Shown one piece after another: positions 27,311-39,372 of a stretch of 64,000 nt of DNA; within the stretch, counting starts at the first letter, position 1, and each line of letters begins with the position of its first letter. The notes under the pieces were generated by a model. It saw nothing but the letters and a program-made list of their open reading frames with translations, was not told the origin of the DNA and did no database searches. The translations under genes and the position numbers were made by a program. Source of the stretch: Neoarius graeffei (Eukaryota > Chordata > Actinopteri > Siluriformes > Ariidae); the NCBI RefSeq assembly GCF_027579695.1, contig NC_083572.1, forward strand, positions 13,848,915 through 13,912,914, read 5' to 3'.

Positions 27311-28665
27311 CAGGGCTTTGAACCGGTTCAAGGAACGAAAACGAAAACCGGGAACTTTTTCTATTTCACATGGAACAGAAATGAAACCAGAAACTTTATT
27401 ATTTTTTATGTTCCGGAACAGAAACGCTTATTAAAAATAATGGTAACCGGTTAATACCGGTTTTTATTTCGTTCCTCAAAGTTTCCGTAGCCTACAAATT
27501 AAAAAGTCATTCTTCTCCTGCGCAAGTTTCTATGACCCGCTGGGGTTCACTTCCTGTGTGACGTTCGCTGACTGAATGGAGAGAGCGGGAAGGTGGACTA
27601 CTATCACGTCTCCATGTGATAAGTGAATTACTGAGCGTCTAAGCAAAGAAGAGCCTGAACGTTGCAACCTCCCTATTGGCTGTTTGTAAAAATGTATCAG
27701 TTGTTGCCCTTCCCACGGGAATCATCGCGGGCTCGAGAGACGAGACCTGACGAGTTAGTTCGTTGGTAGCAGAACAAAATGTCTGGACACAAATCGGGTT
27801 TTCAGAAAAGGAAAGAAAATAAACGGAGGGTTGAAAATACAAAAAAGGAGGCAGAAAATGCAAAACGAGTTTTAAGGTAGGACAAATGGTTACTTTTCTG
27901 AGGCAGCCCGCCGTGGCTGCAGGCTTTCAGTTGTGTCATTGAATGGTTACTTTTCTGAGGCAGCCCGCCGTGGCTGCCTGCAGGCTTATTTATTATAGCC
28001 CATTTAGTTAAAATAGTTGATATAAAATGTTTATAGTTATAGTTATGTGATGGTTGTCCTGATTTAGACTGGTGGTTTTTTTGGGGGGGGGGTTTGCGCG
28101 ATGTTGCACGATGTTGCACCCGGGTCCAGATTAGGGCAGAACCGGCTCTGGCTACATTTCAGGTGTAGTTTGTTTTATGTATGTATGTACTTGCATAGAT
28201 GTGTACTTGGTCTTCCAATATGGCGCCTAACCGAAATCTCGCGGCGCGGTGACGTCATGCGGTAGCCCTCTATAGGGCCTGACTAGCCTTTGGTAACACA
28301 CTAAACGAATTATCTTTCATTTTTGGCACTTTTTCTGTTTGTGTAGATGGGAAGACATACTGAGAATCCAAATCGCCAACATTTGAAATAATAATTGTTT
28401 TGAATTATTTCTTGTCTTATTTAATGAAGGTTGTAATAGAATTAGCCTACATTTGGCTTAAGCTGGATGAGACAGAGACATAATTTTATAGCCATTTGTT
28501 AAACAGCTGACAGGGAACGTAATTAACCATTCCGGGAACGAAATTTTTTTGTTCTAACTGGTTCGGGAACGTCTATTTAATGGTGGAACCCAAAACCGGA
28601 AACGTTAAAATTCCGTTTCTGTTCGGAACGAACCAATAGGAAAAAAATTCTGGTTCAAAGCCCTG
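27311..28665 (+). mobile_element. hAT element inside the Tc1 end
   Basis: 1,355 bp, ends CAGGGCTTTGAACCGG and CTGGTTCAAAGCCCTG, flanks CCTAAAAC and GCTAAAAC (7 of 8 match). Long subterminal repeats rich in GAACG and ACCGG. It keeps a coding start but no catalytic region. A 57-bp tandem duplication (TTTCTGAGGCAGCCCGCCGT) lies at 27888-27985. Confidence 0.85.
27779..27880 (+). pseudogene. hAT transposase first-exon remnant
   Basis: MSGHKSGFQKRKENKRRVEN, a basic start of the KSGxQKRK type typical of ZMYM/DUF4371-like hAT transposases. It runs 33 codons to a stop that overlaps a possible splice donor. Not expressed as a full enzyme. Confidence 0.55.
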
Positions 28666-28969
28666 GCTAAAACATCATCAGATTTCCACACAAGTCCTAA
28701 AAGTAGATAAAGAGAACCCAATTAAACAAATGAGACAAAAATATTATACTTGGTCATTTATTTATTGAGATAAATGATCCAATATTGCATATCTATGAGT
28801 GGCAAAAGTATGTGAACCTCTAGTTTTAGCAGTTCATTTGAAGGTGAAATTAGAGTCAGGTGTTTTCAATCAGTGGGATGACAATCAGGTGTGAGTGGGC
28901 ACCCTGTTTTATTTAAAGAACAGGGATCTATCAAAGTCTGATCTTCACAACACATGTTTGTGGAAGTGT

Positions 28970-30002
28970 ATCATGGAACGAACGAAGGAGATTTCTGAGG
29001 ACCTCAGAAAAAGCGTTGTTGATGCTCATCAGGCTGGAAAAGGCTACAAAACCATCTCTAAAGAGTTTGGACTCCACCAATCCACAGTCAGACAGATTGT
29101 GTACAAATGGAGAAAATTCAAGACCATTGTTACCCTCCCCAGGAGTGGCTGACCAACAAAGATCACTCCAAGAGCAAGGCATGTAATAATCGGCGAGGTC
29201 ACAAAGGACCCCAGGGTAACTTCTAAGCAACTGAAGACCTCTCTCACATTGGCTAATGTTAATGTTCATGAGTCCACCATCAGGAGAACACTGAACAACA
29301 ATGGGGTACATGGCAGGGTTGCAAGGAGAAAGACACTGCTGTCCAAAAAGAACATTGCTACTCATCTGCAGTTTGCTAAAGATCACGTGGACAAGCCAGA
29401 AGGCTACTGGAAAAATGTTTTGTGGACAGATGAGACCAAAACAGAACTTTTTGGTTTAAATGAGAAGCGTTACGGTATGTTTGGAGAAAGGAAAACACTG
29501 CATTCCGGCATAAGAACCTTATCCCATCTGTGAAACATGGTGGTGGTAGTATCATGGTTTGGGCCTGTTTTGCTGCATCTAGGCCAGAACGGCTTGCCAT
29601 CACTGATGGAACAATGAATTCTGAATTATACCAGCGAATTCTAAAGGAAAATATGTCAGGACATCTGTCCATGAATTGAATCTCAAGAGAAGGTGGGTCA
29701 TGCAGCAAGACAACGACCCTAAGCACACAAGTTGTTCTACCAAAGAATGGTTAAAGAAGAATAAAGTTAATGTTTTGGAATGGCCAAGTCAAAGTCCTGA
29801 CCTTAATCCAATTGAAATGTTGTGGAAGGACTTGAAGCGAGCAGTTCATGTGAGGAAACCCACCAACATCCCAGAGTTGAAGCTGTTCTGTACAGAGGAA
29901 TGGGCTCAAATTCCTCCAAGCCGGTGTGCAGGACTGATCAACAGTTCCCGGAAACGTTTAGTTGCAGTTATTGCTGCACAAGGGGGCCACACCAGATACT
30001 GA
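28970..30002 (+). pseudogene. Tc1 transposase of the third family
   Basis: From MERTKEISEDLRKSVVDAHQ, a paired-type HTH (GLHQSTVRQIVYKW), then LWTDETKTELFG, QQDNDPKHTSCS and SPDLNPIEMLW with the three DD34E acids. Broken by a stop at about 29150 and by frame changes near 29530 and 29676. Confidence 0.88.
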
Positions 30003-30236
30003 AAGCAAAGGTTCACATACTTTTGCCACTCACAGATATGTAATATTGCATCATTTTCCTCAATAAATAAATGACCAAGTATAATATTTTTGTCTCATTT
30101 CTTTAAGTGGGTTCTCTTTATCTACTTTTAGGACTTGTGTGAAATCTGATGATGATGATGATGATGATGATTTAGGTCATATTTATGCAGAAATATAGAA
30201 AATTCTAAAGGGTTCACAAACTTCCAAGCACCACTG

Positions 30237-31295
30237 TATATGTACAGTAGGTTTACCTGGTTAATGGCCAGTGCATGACTGGTCAATGCAAGGTAAATAT
30301 ACCTCATAAACTGACATGTAGCATACACTTTTCTTCAGAGCAACATACAACGTACCCAGAGCAGGTGGGGGTTTGATGCCTTGCTCAAGAGCACTTCAGC
30401 CATTCCTGCTGGTCCAGGGATTCAAACCAGTGACCTTTGGGTCCCAAAGCTGCTTCTCTAACCTTTAGGTCATGGTTTAATAAATCAAACAAACATACAA
30501 GAGGGCAGGCAGCGGTGCTGCCTCACAACTCCAGGGTCCGTGGTTGGATTAATGTCTGTGCAGGTGTGAATTATGTATGTTCTTCCTGCATCTGCATCTG
30601 GGTTCTCCGGTTTCCTCCCAAAAATGTGTCAGTAGGTGCACTGTTTATTGTAATAATAAATGGCCCCTGCAATTCTAAATGGGTGTGTGTGCGCATTGGT
30701 GCGTTGCAATGGACTGGCATCCCATTCAGGGTGTATCCCTGTCTTGTGCCTATACAGTGTTCCTTAGATAGGCTTTGGATTGACCATGACCCTGACAATT
30801 ACTGAATGAATGAATGAATGAATGAATGAATGAATGAATGAAAATTAAAAAGCACAGGCCTGGATAAATATGGACCAAAACAGTGCAAAAAAAAGAAAAA
30901 GAAATAAAAGCCAATGCAAAATGATGCAATTAACGTGGGATATCAGGAATGGGAGGTGATGGTGATGATGGTGATGGTGGGTGTTGCAGCTGGATGAGAT
31001 TCAGGTTCAAAGGCGTGGGATGTTTGCAGCTGGATTAAAAAAAAAACCTGACGTGAGCATTTAAGCAATGCTGATTTCAAATGCATCACGCAGATCAGTG
31101 ATCACACACCTCGAATAGGTTTCATACAGAACAGGAGCGATCAAACGAAGATCAGACTTTAACAGAGAAAATGTCTTCCACCTTGTCCTTTTTCGACTCG
31201 GCATAAAATGGCCAAACAAGAAGACAGCAGCCTTGTCGTTCTGTTCGTCCTGAAAAAAGGAGGATGGATAGATATGTAAAATGCACCAGACTTAC
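30237..31295. other. Intergenic or intron DNA with worn SINE fragments
   Basis: Fragments of old tRNA-derived SINEs at about 30345-30476 (minus) and 30500-30803 (plus), the latter followed by an (AATG)n run at 30804-30842. The rest is unrecognised, with a GGT/GAT run near 30955. Confidence 0.5.
30804..30842. repeat. (TGAA)n microsatellite at SINE tail
   Basis: Nine or so perfect tetranucleotide units directly after the SINE 3' end. Confidence 0.9.
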
Positions 31296-31450
31296 CGGCG
31301 AAATCGTCACGGGAAGTTTAAGAGCAGTCGAGCTCTGGCTATTGCATGGCTCAAGCAGATGACTGGTTTCGCTGTAATTACCGGAAAGCTTCCTAAGCAG
31401 TGATGAGCGATTCACGAGCGAATCGATTCCTTCATGAACGATTCTTTTCG
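31296..31450 (-). promoter_or_regulatory. Candidate non-coding first exon and promoter of smarca4
   Basis: The first coding exon has an acceptor before its ATG, so an upstream exon is required. On the minus strand a good donor (CGCCG then GTAAGTCTGG) sits at 31296/31295 in unique-looking sequence about 5 kb upstream, with several CpGs. The upstream limit is a guess. This is inference from splice grammar only; repeats crowd the region and a more distant exon is possible. Confidence 0.25.
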
Positions 31451-31537
31451 CCGAGTCGGTTCGGTTTGCAAGCACAACACTTCCCGACATAATGAAAAAA
31501 AAAACATGATTAAATTTTATATATATATATATATACA

Positions 31538-33236
31538 CAGTGGTGTAGTGGTTAGCACTGTCACCTCACAGTAAGAAGGTCTGGGTTTGAGCCCAGCAGC
31601 CAGCGAGGGCCTTTCTGTGCGGAGTTTGCATGTTCTCCCCGTGTCTGCGTGGGTTTCCTCCGGGTGCTCCGGTTTCCCCCAAAGATATGCAGGTTAGGTT
31701 AACTGGTGGCTCTAAATGGTTGTCTGTGTCTATGTGTCAGCCCTGTGATGACCTGGCGACTTGTCCAGGGTGTACCCCGCCTCTCACCCATAGTCAGCTA
31801 GGATAGGCTCCAGCTTGCCTGCGACCCTGTAGGACAGGGTAAAGCGGCTACAGATAATGGATGGATGGATGGATGGATGGATACCTAACAACCTGTGTTT
31901 TCTCTCTCTCCCCCTCCCCCAAATATGTCCCTCTGAGTTACAGGTCAATCCTAAGCTATCACTTATTCTGGTGGTGTAGTTGGTTAGCACTGTCACCTCA
32001 CAGCAAGAAGGTCCGGGTTCGAGCCCAGTAGCCGACGAGGGCCTTTCTGTGTGGAGTTTGCATGTTCTCCCCATGTCCGTATGGGTTTCCTCCGGGTGCT
32101 CCGGTTTCCCCCACAGTCCAAAGACATGCAGGTTAGGTTAACTGGTGACTCTAATTTGACCGTAGGTGTGAATGTGAGTGTGAATGGTTGTCTGTGTCTA
32201 TGTGTCAGCCCTGTGATGACCTGGTGACTTGTCCAGGGTGTACCCCGCCTTTCGCCCGTAGTCAGCTGGGATAGGCTCCAGCTTGCCTGCGACCCTGTAG
32301 AAGGATAAAGCGGCTAGAGATGATGAGATGAGATGGGATACCTAACAACCTGTTTTTTCTCTCTCTCTCTCTCTCCACCCCCCCCAAATATGTCCCTCTG
32401 AGTTACAGGTCAATCCTAAGCTATCACTTATTCTGGTGGTGTAGTTGGTTAGCACTGTTGCCTCATAGCAAGAAGGTCCTGGGTTCGAGCCCAGCAGCCG
32501 ACGGGGGCCTTTCTGTGTGGAGTTTGCATGTTCTCCCCATGTCCGTGTGGGTTTCCTCCGGGTGCTCCGGTTTCCCCCACAGTCCAAAGACATGCAGGTT
32601 AGGTTAACTGGTGACTCTAATTTGACCGTAGGTGTGAATGTGAGTGTGAATGGTTGTCTGTGTCTATGTGTCAGCCCTGTGATGACCTGGCGACTTGTCC
32701 AGGGTGTACCCCGCCTTTCGCCCGTAGTCAGCTGGGATAGGCTCCAGCTTGCCTGCGACCCTGTAGAAGGATAAAGCGGCTAGAGATGATGAGATGAGAT
32801 GGGATACCTAACAACCTGTTTTTTCTCTCTCTCTCTCTCTCCACCCCCCCCAAATATGTCCCTCTGAGTTACAGGTCAATCCTAAGCTATCACTTATTCT
32901 GGTGGTGTAGTTGGTTAGCACTGTTGCCTCATAGCAAGAAGGTCCTGGGTTCGAGCCCAGCAGCCGACGGGGGCCTTTCTGTGTGGAGTTTGCATGTTCT
33001 CCCCATGTCCGTGTGGGTTTCCTCCGGGTGCTCCGGTTTCCCCCACAGTCCAAAGACATGCAGGTTAGGTTAACCGGTGGCTCTAAATTGACCGTAGGTG
33101 TGAATAGTTGTCTGTGTCTATGTGTCAGCCCTGCGATGTACCCAGCCTCTCACCTATAGTCAGCTGGGATAGGCTCCAGCTTGCCTGCGACCCTATAGGA
33201 CAGGATAAGCAGCTACAGATAATGGATGGATGGATA
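31538..33236 (+). repeat. Tandem array of four SINE copies with shared flank
   Basis: Four plus-strand SINEs (about 31538-31880, 31966-32336, 32432-32802, 32898-33232). Each is followed by the same flank, starting GGATACCTAACAACCTGT with a CT run and ATGTCCCTCTGAGTTACAGG. Flank starts are at about 31879, 32337, 32803 and 33233. The two middle units are 466 bp apart and essentially identical. SINE plus flank repeated in tandem means segmental duplication, not separate insertions. Confidence 0.9.
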
Positions 33237-33253
33237 CCTAACAACCTGTGTTT

Positions 33254-33287
<34 letters not shown>

Positions 33288-33339
33288 CCCCACCCAAATA
33301 TGTACATCTGAGTTAGGTCAATCCTAAGATCGAGATGCT

Positions 33340-33868
33340 GACCTCTTCTGCTCCTCTGACCTGCCTGATCCATCCTGGTGCCCTGTGTCTGGCTGGATTC
33401 TCATCACATCGCTCCTGTAGAGGACGGCCCCATATGGACAGTTGAAAGTCATACTTGGAAGACGCTCTGGACACTTACAGTAATGCTTTTATGGCTGAGG
33501 ACTACAGTTGACTTGCTAACTTTGGGACTGCAGTTGTCATGAACAGTTTTACACTCAAGTTTCCATCAATGAAGAGTTATAACATCAACGAAACTGACTT
33601 CATGTTAAAACTGTCAATGTTATAGTCATGTTGTCTGTTGTTGCCCAAATGGGGATGGGTTCCCTTTTGAGTCTGGTTCCTCTCGAGGTTTCTTCCTCAT
33701 GTCGTCTGAGGGAGTTTTTCCTTGCCACCATCGCCACAGGCTTGCTCATTGTGGATAGATTAGGGATAAAATTAGCTCATGTTTTAAGTTGTTCAAATTC
33801 TGTAAAGCTGCTTTGCGACAATGTTTATTGTTAAAAGCGCTATACAAATAAACTTGACTTGACTTGAC
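33340..33868 (+). repeat. Dispersed LINE/SINE-tail repeat ending (TTGAC)n
   Basis: Carries the very common fish blocks GGTTTCTTCCTCATGTCGTC, GAGTTTTTCCTTGCCACC and CTGCTTTGCGACAATGTTTA and ends AAACTTGACTTGACTTGAC. Likely a retrotransposon 3' end; no coding part seen. Confidence 0.7.
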
Positions 33869-33999
33869 ACCAGTGTTTTATTGGGAATTATTATACATAC
33901 AGGACACTTTTTCCATGGAATGAAAATGTGTTCTATTCCCTTCTAGCAGGTTTCATTCATTTGGTCTGATAGCATGCAATATTATAGTATATCACTTAT

Positions 34000-34350
34000 T
34001 CTGGTGGTGTAGTGGTTAGCACTGTCACCTCATAGCAAGAAGGTTCTGGGTTTGAGCCCAGCGGCCGACGAGGGCCTTTCTGTGTGGAGTTTGCATGTTC
34101 TCCCCACGTCTGTGTGGGTTTCCTCCGGGTGCTCCGGTTTACCCCACGGTCCAAAGACATGCAGGTTAGGCTAATTGGTGGCTCTAAATTGGTGTGAGTG
34201 TGAATGGTTGTCTGTGTCTATGTGTCAGCCCTGCGATGACCTGGTGACTTGTCCAGGGTGTACCCCACCTCTCACCCATAGTCAGCTGGGATAGGCTCCA
34301 GCTTGCTTGCGACCCTGTAGGACAGGATAAGTGTCTACAGATAATGGATG
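34000..34350 (+). mobile_element. tRNA-derived SINE copy
   Basis: Head GGTGGTGTAGTGGTTAGCAC, B-box-like GGTTTGAGCCC and conserved body; ends GACAGGATAAGTGTCTACAG. Part of the duplicated outer segment of the foldback. Confidence 0.85.
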
Positions 34351-34487
34351 GGACACCAGTGTTTTATTGGGAATTATTATACATACAGGACACTTTTTCC
34401 ATGGAATAAAAATATGTTCTATTCCCTTCTAGCATGTTTCATTCATTTGGTTTGATAGCATGCAATATCATAGTATATCACTTATTC

Positions 34488-34690
34488 TGGTGGTGCAGTT
34501 GGTTAGCACTGTCACCTCATAGCAAGAAGGTTCTGGGTTTGAGCCCAGCGGTCGACAGCGGCCTTGCTATGTGGAGTTTGTATGTTCTTCCTGTGTCTGT
34601 GTGGGTTTCCTCCGGGTGATCTGGTTTCTCCCAAAGGCATATGGTTTGGCTAACTAGCAACTCTAAATTGTCCGTGTGTGTGTGAATGAT
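34488..34690 (+). mobile_element. Diverged SINE copy
   Basis: Same head, but the body is diverged and ends at GTGAATGATTGAGAGGAG. Followed by unrelated sequence up to the resuming foldback arm at 34803. Confidence 0.7.
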
Positions 34691-35101
34691 TGAGAGGAGA
34701 AAACCTCTATAATAATCCAATAAAAGGCAATGGGAAACCACTACTGTAATTCTTCCCTAGAGACTTTGATGGCCTAAACTGTCAAAGTGGCCCTGTCACT
34801 TTGTGTATTATGTTACTCTACCCAATGGAGAATGAGTGTTGAATATGGTTTACAATATTGCATGGTTGTCAAGACAACATGACGTCACATGTCAGAGCCG
34901 ATGTGAATATTCAAGAGAAAGTTTTCTGCTGCTCATGCACAGAAGCATTTCTTTGTTCGCCGGTGGCACCTGTAATAAACTATCACAGTGAATTGAAATT
35001 GCCATAAGATACGTATTACATGTAAAACTTCTGTTAATGAGCGACTGTGACAATTTGTAAGCAAATTTTTGTAAAACCTATAGTTGTTCCATTGAATGTG
35101 T

Positions 35102-35473
35102 CTCATCTCATCTCATTATCTCTAGCTGCTTTATCCTGTTCTACAGGGTCGCAGGCAAGCTGGAGCCTATCCCAGCTGACTACGGGCGAAAGGCAGGGTA
35201 CAGCCTGGACAAGTCGCCAGGTCATCACAGGGCTGACACATAGACACAGACAACCATTCACACTCACATTCACACCTACGGTCAATTTAGAGTCACCAGT
35301 TAACCTAACCTGCATGTCTTTGGACTGTGGGGGAAACCAGAGCACCCGGAGGAAACCCACACGGACACGGGGAGAACATGCAAACTCCACACAGAAAGGC
35401 CCTCACCAGCCACGGGGCTCGAACCCAGACCTTTTTACTGTGAGGCGACAGCGCTAACCACTACCGCCCCCAG
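35102..35473 (-). mobile_element. SINE copy with 9-bp target duplication
   Basis: Flanked by TGAATGTGT at 35093-35101 and 35474-35482. Full-length family member, inserted in the foldback core. Confidence 0.9.
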
Positions 35474-36016
35474 TGAATGTGTATAATAATAATAATAATG
35501 GCTTTTTTCATGGTATATTAGTTATAGTCCATTCAGCTAGCATGATATAGAACTCATCTTCGACTCATTCAATATCATGCTAGCTGAATGGAATATATCT
35601 GATATGCCATGAAAAAGCCAGCCAATATTATTTAAATATACCACAGCACACTTGAATCTCCATCCGGGACATGGAGAACCAAAAGTGTGACACAAATCTC
35701 TCTTTGTCACTTGCGAGGAAATCGATGAACTGTTTTGATAAATTTGGGTACTTTTGTTTGTGAATGTGTCTATATAATAAATAGAAAATCACACGTCGGC
35801 TTGAAAATATGAAGTTTATCTTCACGTGTTGAAAAACTTGCATTTTTCATATGAAATACATTGCGGATCTGAGTGACATATTTAAATAATATTGGCTGGC
35901 CTTGAGTGGTATATCAGATATATTCCATTCAGCTAGCGTGATACTGAATGAGTCGAAGATGAGTTCAATATCATGCTAGCTGAATGGAATATATCTGATA
36001 TACCATGAAAAAAAGC

Positions 36017-36017
<1 letters not shown>

Positions 36018-36054
<37 letters not shown>
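36018..36054. repeat. (TTA)n microsatellite
   Basis: Perfect ATT/TTA run next to the hairpin; its partner (AATAAT) flanks the left hairpin at 35485. Confidence 0.9.
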
Positions 36055-36056
<2 letters not shown>

Positions 36057-36599
36057 CATTCGACGGAACAATATTCTAATATTCTAATGGAGTTTTGGTA
36101 GCCTTTCAGATGTTCAAGGCATCTTTCTCTTTCAAAATTCTCTCAAAATCTTCCGTATTTAACCAAACAAACCTGGCAGCCATATTTGTTTACAAATTGT
36201 CACAATCGCTCACTAGCACTGAAGTTTTACATGTAATGTGTATCTTTTGGCATTTTCAATTCACTGCGACAGTTTACTGTGGTCGCCGCTGGCGAACAAA
36301 GAAATGCTTCTACGCATGCGTAGCAAAAAACTTTCTCATTGAATATTCACATCAGCTCTGACGTGTGACATCACGTTGTCTTGACAACTATGCAGTATCG
36401 TAAACCATATTCAACACTCGTTCTCCATTGGGTAGAGTGACGTAATACACGTAGGATAAGCGATATGCTAACAATATTGCATGCTATCAAACCAAATGAA
36501 TGAAACCCACTAGAAGAGAATAGAATGCATGTTTTTATTCCATGGAAAAAGTGTTCTGTATGTATAGTAATTCCCAGTATTTCACTCAGATGACGTCAC

Positions 36600-37540
36600 T
36601 CCCAGTGTTTTCTCGCTGACTGGACGCACGTTGTCAAAATGGCGAACTGGTCCAAAATGAAAATTCTTTTGTTTAAAATGCTCAGTGCAAAGTTGAATTC
36701 AAGGCAAAATGTTCTATTTCTATTGCTGTTGAAGTTTCGAGATGTTTTGCTGCTGAACACACACACATCATGTATCCTGTGTGTAAATGTTTTGCTAAGA
36801 TAAAATCCGTCCCGCATTTTACAATTCTAGAGATTGCCAAAGCAAGTGAGCAACAATATCATGTGACCACCATGGGGTGTGTTTAGCCTACTTTTAACCA
36901 AAACAAGTCAGCGTGGGCAAACATGGTGGACTCGACTCTCTTGCCAGCTAAAAGCCAGCGGAAAAGTAAAGGAAAGCCTGCCTAGTCAGTGCAAATGCAA
37001 GCTAGAGCAAGGTTAGACGACGTGTCATTTTTCTGGACAGATAACGCAATCATTCTAGCTAGCGCTTAGCTATCTTAGCCTTAGAATGCATGGGCTCGAC
37101 TCCAGGGTAGCGAGTATGGAGTTATACACCGAATGTTTTGATCTTACAGAGAAAGAAACGATAACACAAAAGCAGTAACAGAGAAAAGATGTCTCTGTCT
37201 TTTGTTTCACGGATCTATTCGCGAATGTCAACCACAAATTACATCCCTGAGACTCAAAACTCTCTGAGGTCGATGCAGAGTCAGGATGTTTTCCGCGCAT
37301 CGCCATCTTGGTTTGACGCAGTTCCATAGTTATGCTAATTAGTTAAAGCTCCTCATGTTCGGCTAATTCCGTAGGACCATACTATTTACCTCAAGAGGTA
37401 GGAAAACAATCCCAAGATGGAGGAAAGCGACCCTCGGGATATCAAAATGATCACATCTCATGTGCATGATATTGTTCTTGAGAGACATGGGGGAAAATGC
37501 CATGCACAATAAAAAAATTTGAAATTTACAGATGACCCTG
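36600..37540. other. Intergenic, nothing firmly recognised
   Basis: No ORF or known repeat identified. Sequence has moderate CpG near 36900-37330 but no clear promoter. Confidence 0.4.
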
Positions 37541-37558
37541 CAGTCAGTACCTTTAACT

Positions 37559-37567
37559 TGTGTGTGT

Positions 37568-37598
<31 letters not shown>

Positions 37599-37608
37599 GG
37601 GGGGGGGG
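37559..37608. repeat. (TG)n followed by a 27-base G run
   Basis: About ten TG units run directly into 27 consecutive G at 37582-37608. Such a tract can form G-quadruplexes and is a frequent sequencing-error site. Confidence 0.95.
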
Positions 37609-37949
37609 TTGTGTGGATGTGTCCATAGAATATAAAGGACATTACATGGTGGCGCGAAGATATAAAGTTGAAAAATATATCACTTGTTTGCTTCGCTCAC
37701 TTGTGATATGTACATTCACCTCTTGAAGATAAACTTCGTATCTTCAGCCAACCGTGTAATATCCGATATATCTTGTTTGCACAAGTTATTATTTTGTGTG
37801 AACAAGATTTTAACAAATCAGCATTCAGGACTTTAAGGCCTCAGTAAATTCTTACTCAGTCAGTCAGTCGGTCGGTCGGGTTCAATGCCCGAACTGATAA
37901 TCACATCATCAGTTTTTCACTGGCTGATCAGACACAAGGTACGCCACCA

Positions 37950-38411
37950 CTCTTGCCGGAGTGGTTGGGGGTTAGGTGTCTTGCTCAAGGGCACTTAAGC
38001 CAGACCTTTTGGTCCCAAAGCTGTTTCTCTAACCATTAGGCCATGGCTTCCCCATAAATTCTAACTAAAACTTCAAATTGAACAAGTCTTTATTGAAGAC
38101 TTTATTCTTCCATGCATTTTCATAGTGAACTGACTTCAGCAGGCAGTGGTGCAGGTATTCGCACTGTCGCCTCACAGCAGGAAGGTTCTGGGTTTGAATC
38201 TTGCAGGACCTTTCTGTCGAGTCTGTGTAGGTTCCCTCCGACAGTGCTCTACATTACCCAGAGGACTGAATGGTTGTTCATCTCTGTGTTAGCCCTGTGA
38301 TAGATTGGTGACCTGCCTCGGATGTACTCTGCTTCTCGGACAAAGTCAGATGGAATTAGCTTCGGCTCACCTACAACCCTGACAGATAAGCGGTATAGAC
38401 AATGAATAGAT
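37950..38411 (+). repeat. Two worn SINE fragments
   Basis: 37950-38053 (minus; TCTAACCATTAGGCCATGGC) and 38142-38411 (plus; CACTGTCGCCTCACAGCAGG to GGTATAGACAATGAATAGAT). Both are older and more diverged than the other copies. Confidence 0.65.
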
Positions 38412-38576
38412 GGAACTGACTTCATGTTAAACAACAATACAGATCTCACCATGAATAAATCATCTATTTTATCTAATTATTGTAAACTACCTATGGATTT
38501 AATTTAAATGTTTATTATTTTATATTCTGTATTATATGACATTAGCATAAAAAGCTAATGTTTTAATGCAACAAAT

Positions 38577-39372
38577 TTCTCATCTCATTATCTGTAGCCG
38601 CTTTACCCTGTTCTACAGGGTCGCAGGCAAGCTGGAGCCTATCCCAGCTGACTACGGGCGAAAGGCGGGGTACACCCTGGACAAGTCGCCAGGTCATCAC
38701 AGGGCTGACACATAGACACAGACAACCATTCACACTCACATTCACACCTACGGTCAATTTAGAGTCACCAGTTAACCTAACCTGCATGTCTTTGGACTGT
38801 GGGGGAAACCGGAGCACCCGGAGGAAACCCACGCGGACACAGGGAGAACATGCAAACTCTACACAGAAAGGCCCTCGCCGGCCACGGGGCTCGAACCCGG
38901 ACCTTCTTCCTGTGAGGCGACAGCGCTAACCACTACACCACCGTGCCGCCCACCTGGATGATTATTTATATTAAAAAAATAATAATAATTGGGGGCGGCA
39001 TGGTGGTGTAGCGGTTAGTGCTGTCACCTCACAGCAAGAGGGTCCGGGTTCAAGCCCCGTGGCCGGCGAGGGCCTTTCTGTGCGGAGTTTGCATGTTCAA
39101 CCCGTGTCCGCGTGGGTTTCCTCCGGGTGCTCCGGTTTCCCCCACAGTCCAAAGACATGCAGGTTAGGTTAACTGGTGACTCTAAATTGACCGTAGGTGT
39201 GAATGTGAGTGTGAATGGTTGTCTGTGTCTATGTGTCAGCCCTGTGATGACCTGGCAACTTGTCCAGGGTGTACCCCACTTTTCGCCTGTAGTCAGCTGG
39301 GATAGGCTCCAGCTTGCCTGCGACCCTGTAGAACAAGATAAAGCGGCTACAGATAATGAAATGAGATGAGAT
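38577..39372. repeat. Head-to-head inverted pair of SINEs
   Basis: A minus copy at 38577-38953 and a plus copy at 38993-39372 are separated by about 40 bp of AT-rich DNA. Arms are nearly identical over about 370 bp, so a transcript across them could form a long hairpin. Confidence 0.9.

Larger units (their letters stand above)
27243..30236 (+). mobile_element. Third Tc1-like family, decayed, interrupted by a hAT
   Basis: Ends CAGTGGTGCTTGAAAGTTTG and CAAACTTCCAAGCACCACTG between TA dinucleotides at 27241-27242 and 30237-30238. The left terminal repeat is split by a 1,355-bp hAT element. A GAT trinucleotide run (30148-30171) has arisen in the right repeat. Confidence 0.9.
33866..36600. repeat. 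Large foldback element, SINE-interrupted, with hairpins
   Basis: Left-arm segments 34353-34480 and 34803-35095 reappear as reverse complement at about 36466-36580 and 36170-36450 (for example TCATTTGGTTTGATAGCATG, TCTACCCAATGGAGAA and TTCTTTGTTCGCC). Two hairpins of about 120 bp with GATGAGTTCAATATCATGCTAGC-type arms sit near 35500-35630 and 35900-36010. SINEs interrupt the left arm and the core. The outer 490 bp (33866-34352) is a direct duplicate. No transposase. Confidence 0.75.

Noticed and set aside
32342-33059. Two identical 83-codon ORFs
   Set aside because: Both are antisense readings of SINE copies; identity reflects tandem duplication of the SINE unit. Similar SINE ORFs recur at 35103, 38563, 39112, 45877, 47948 and 62678.
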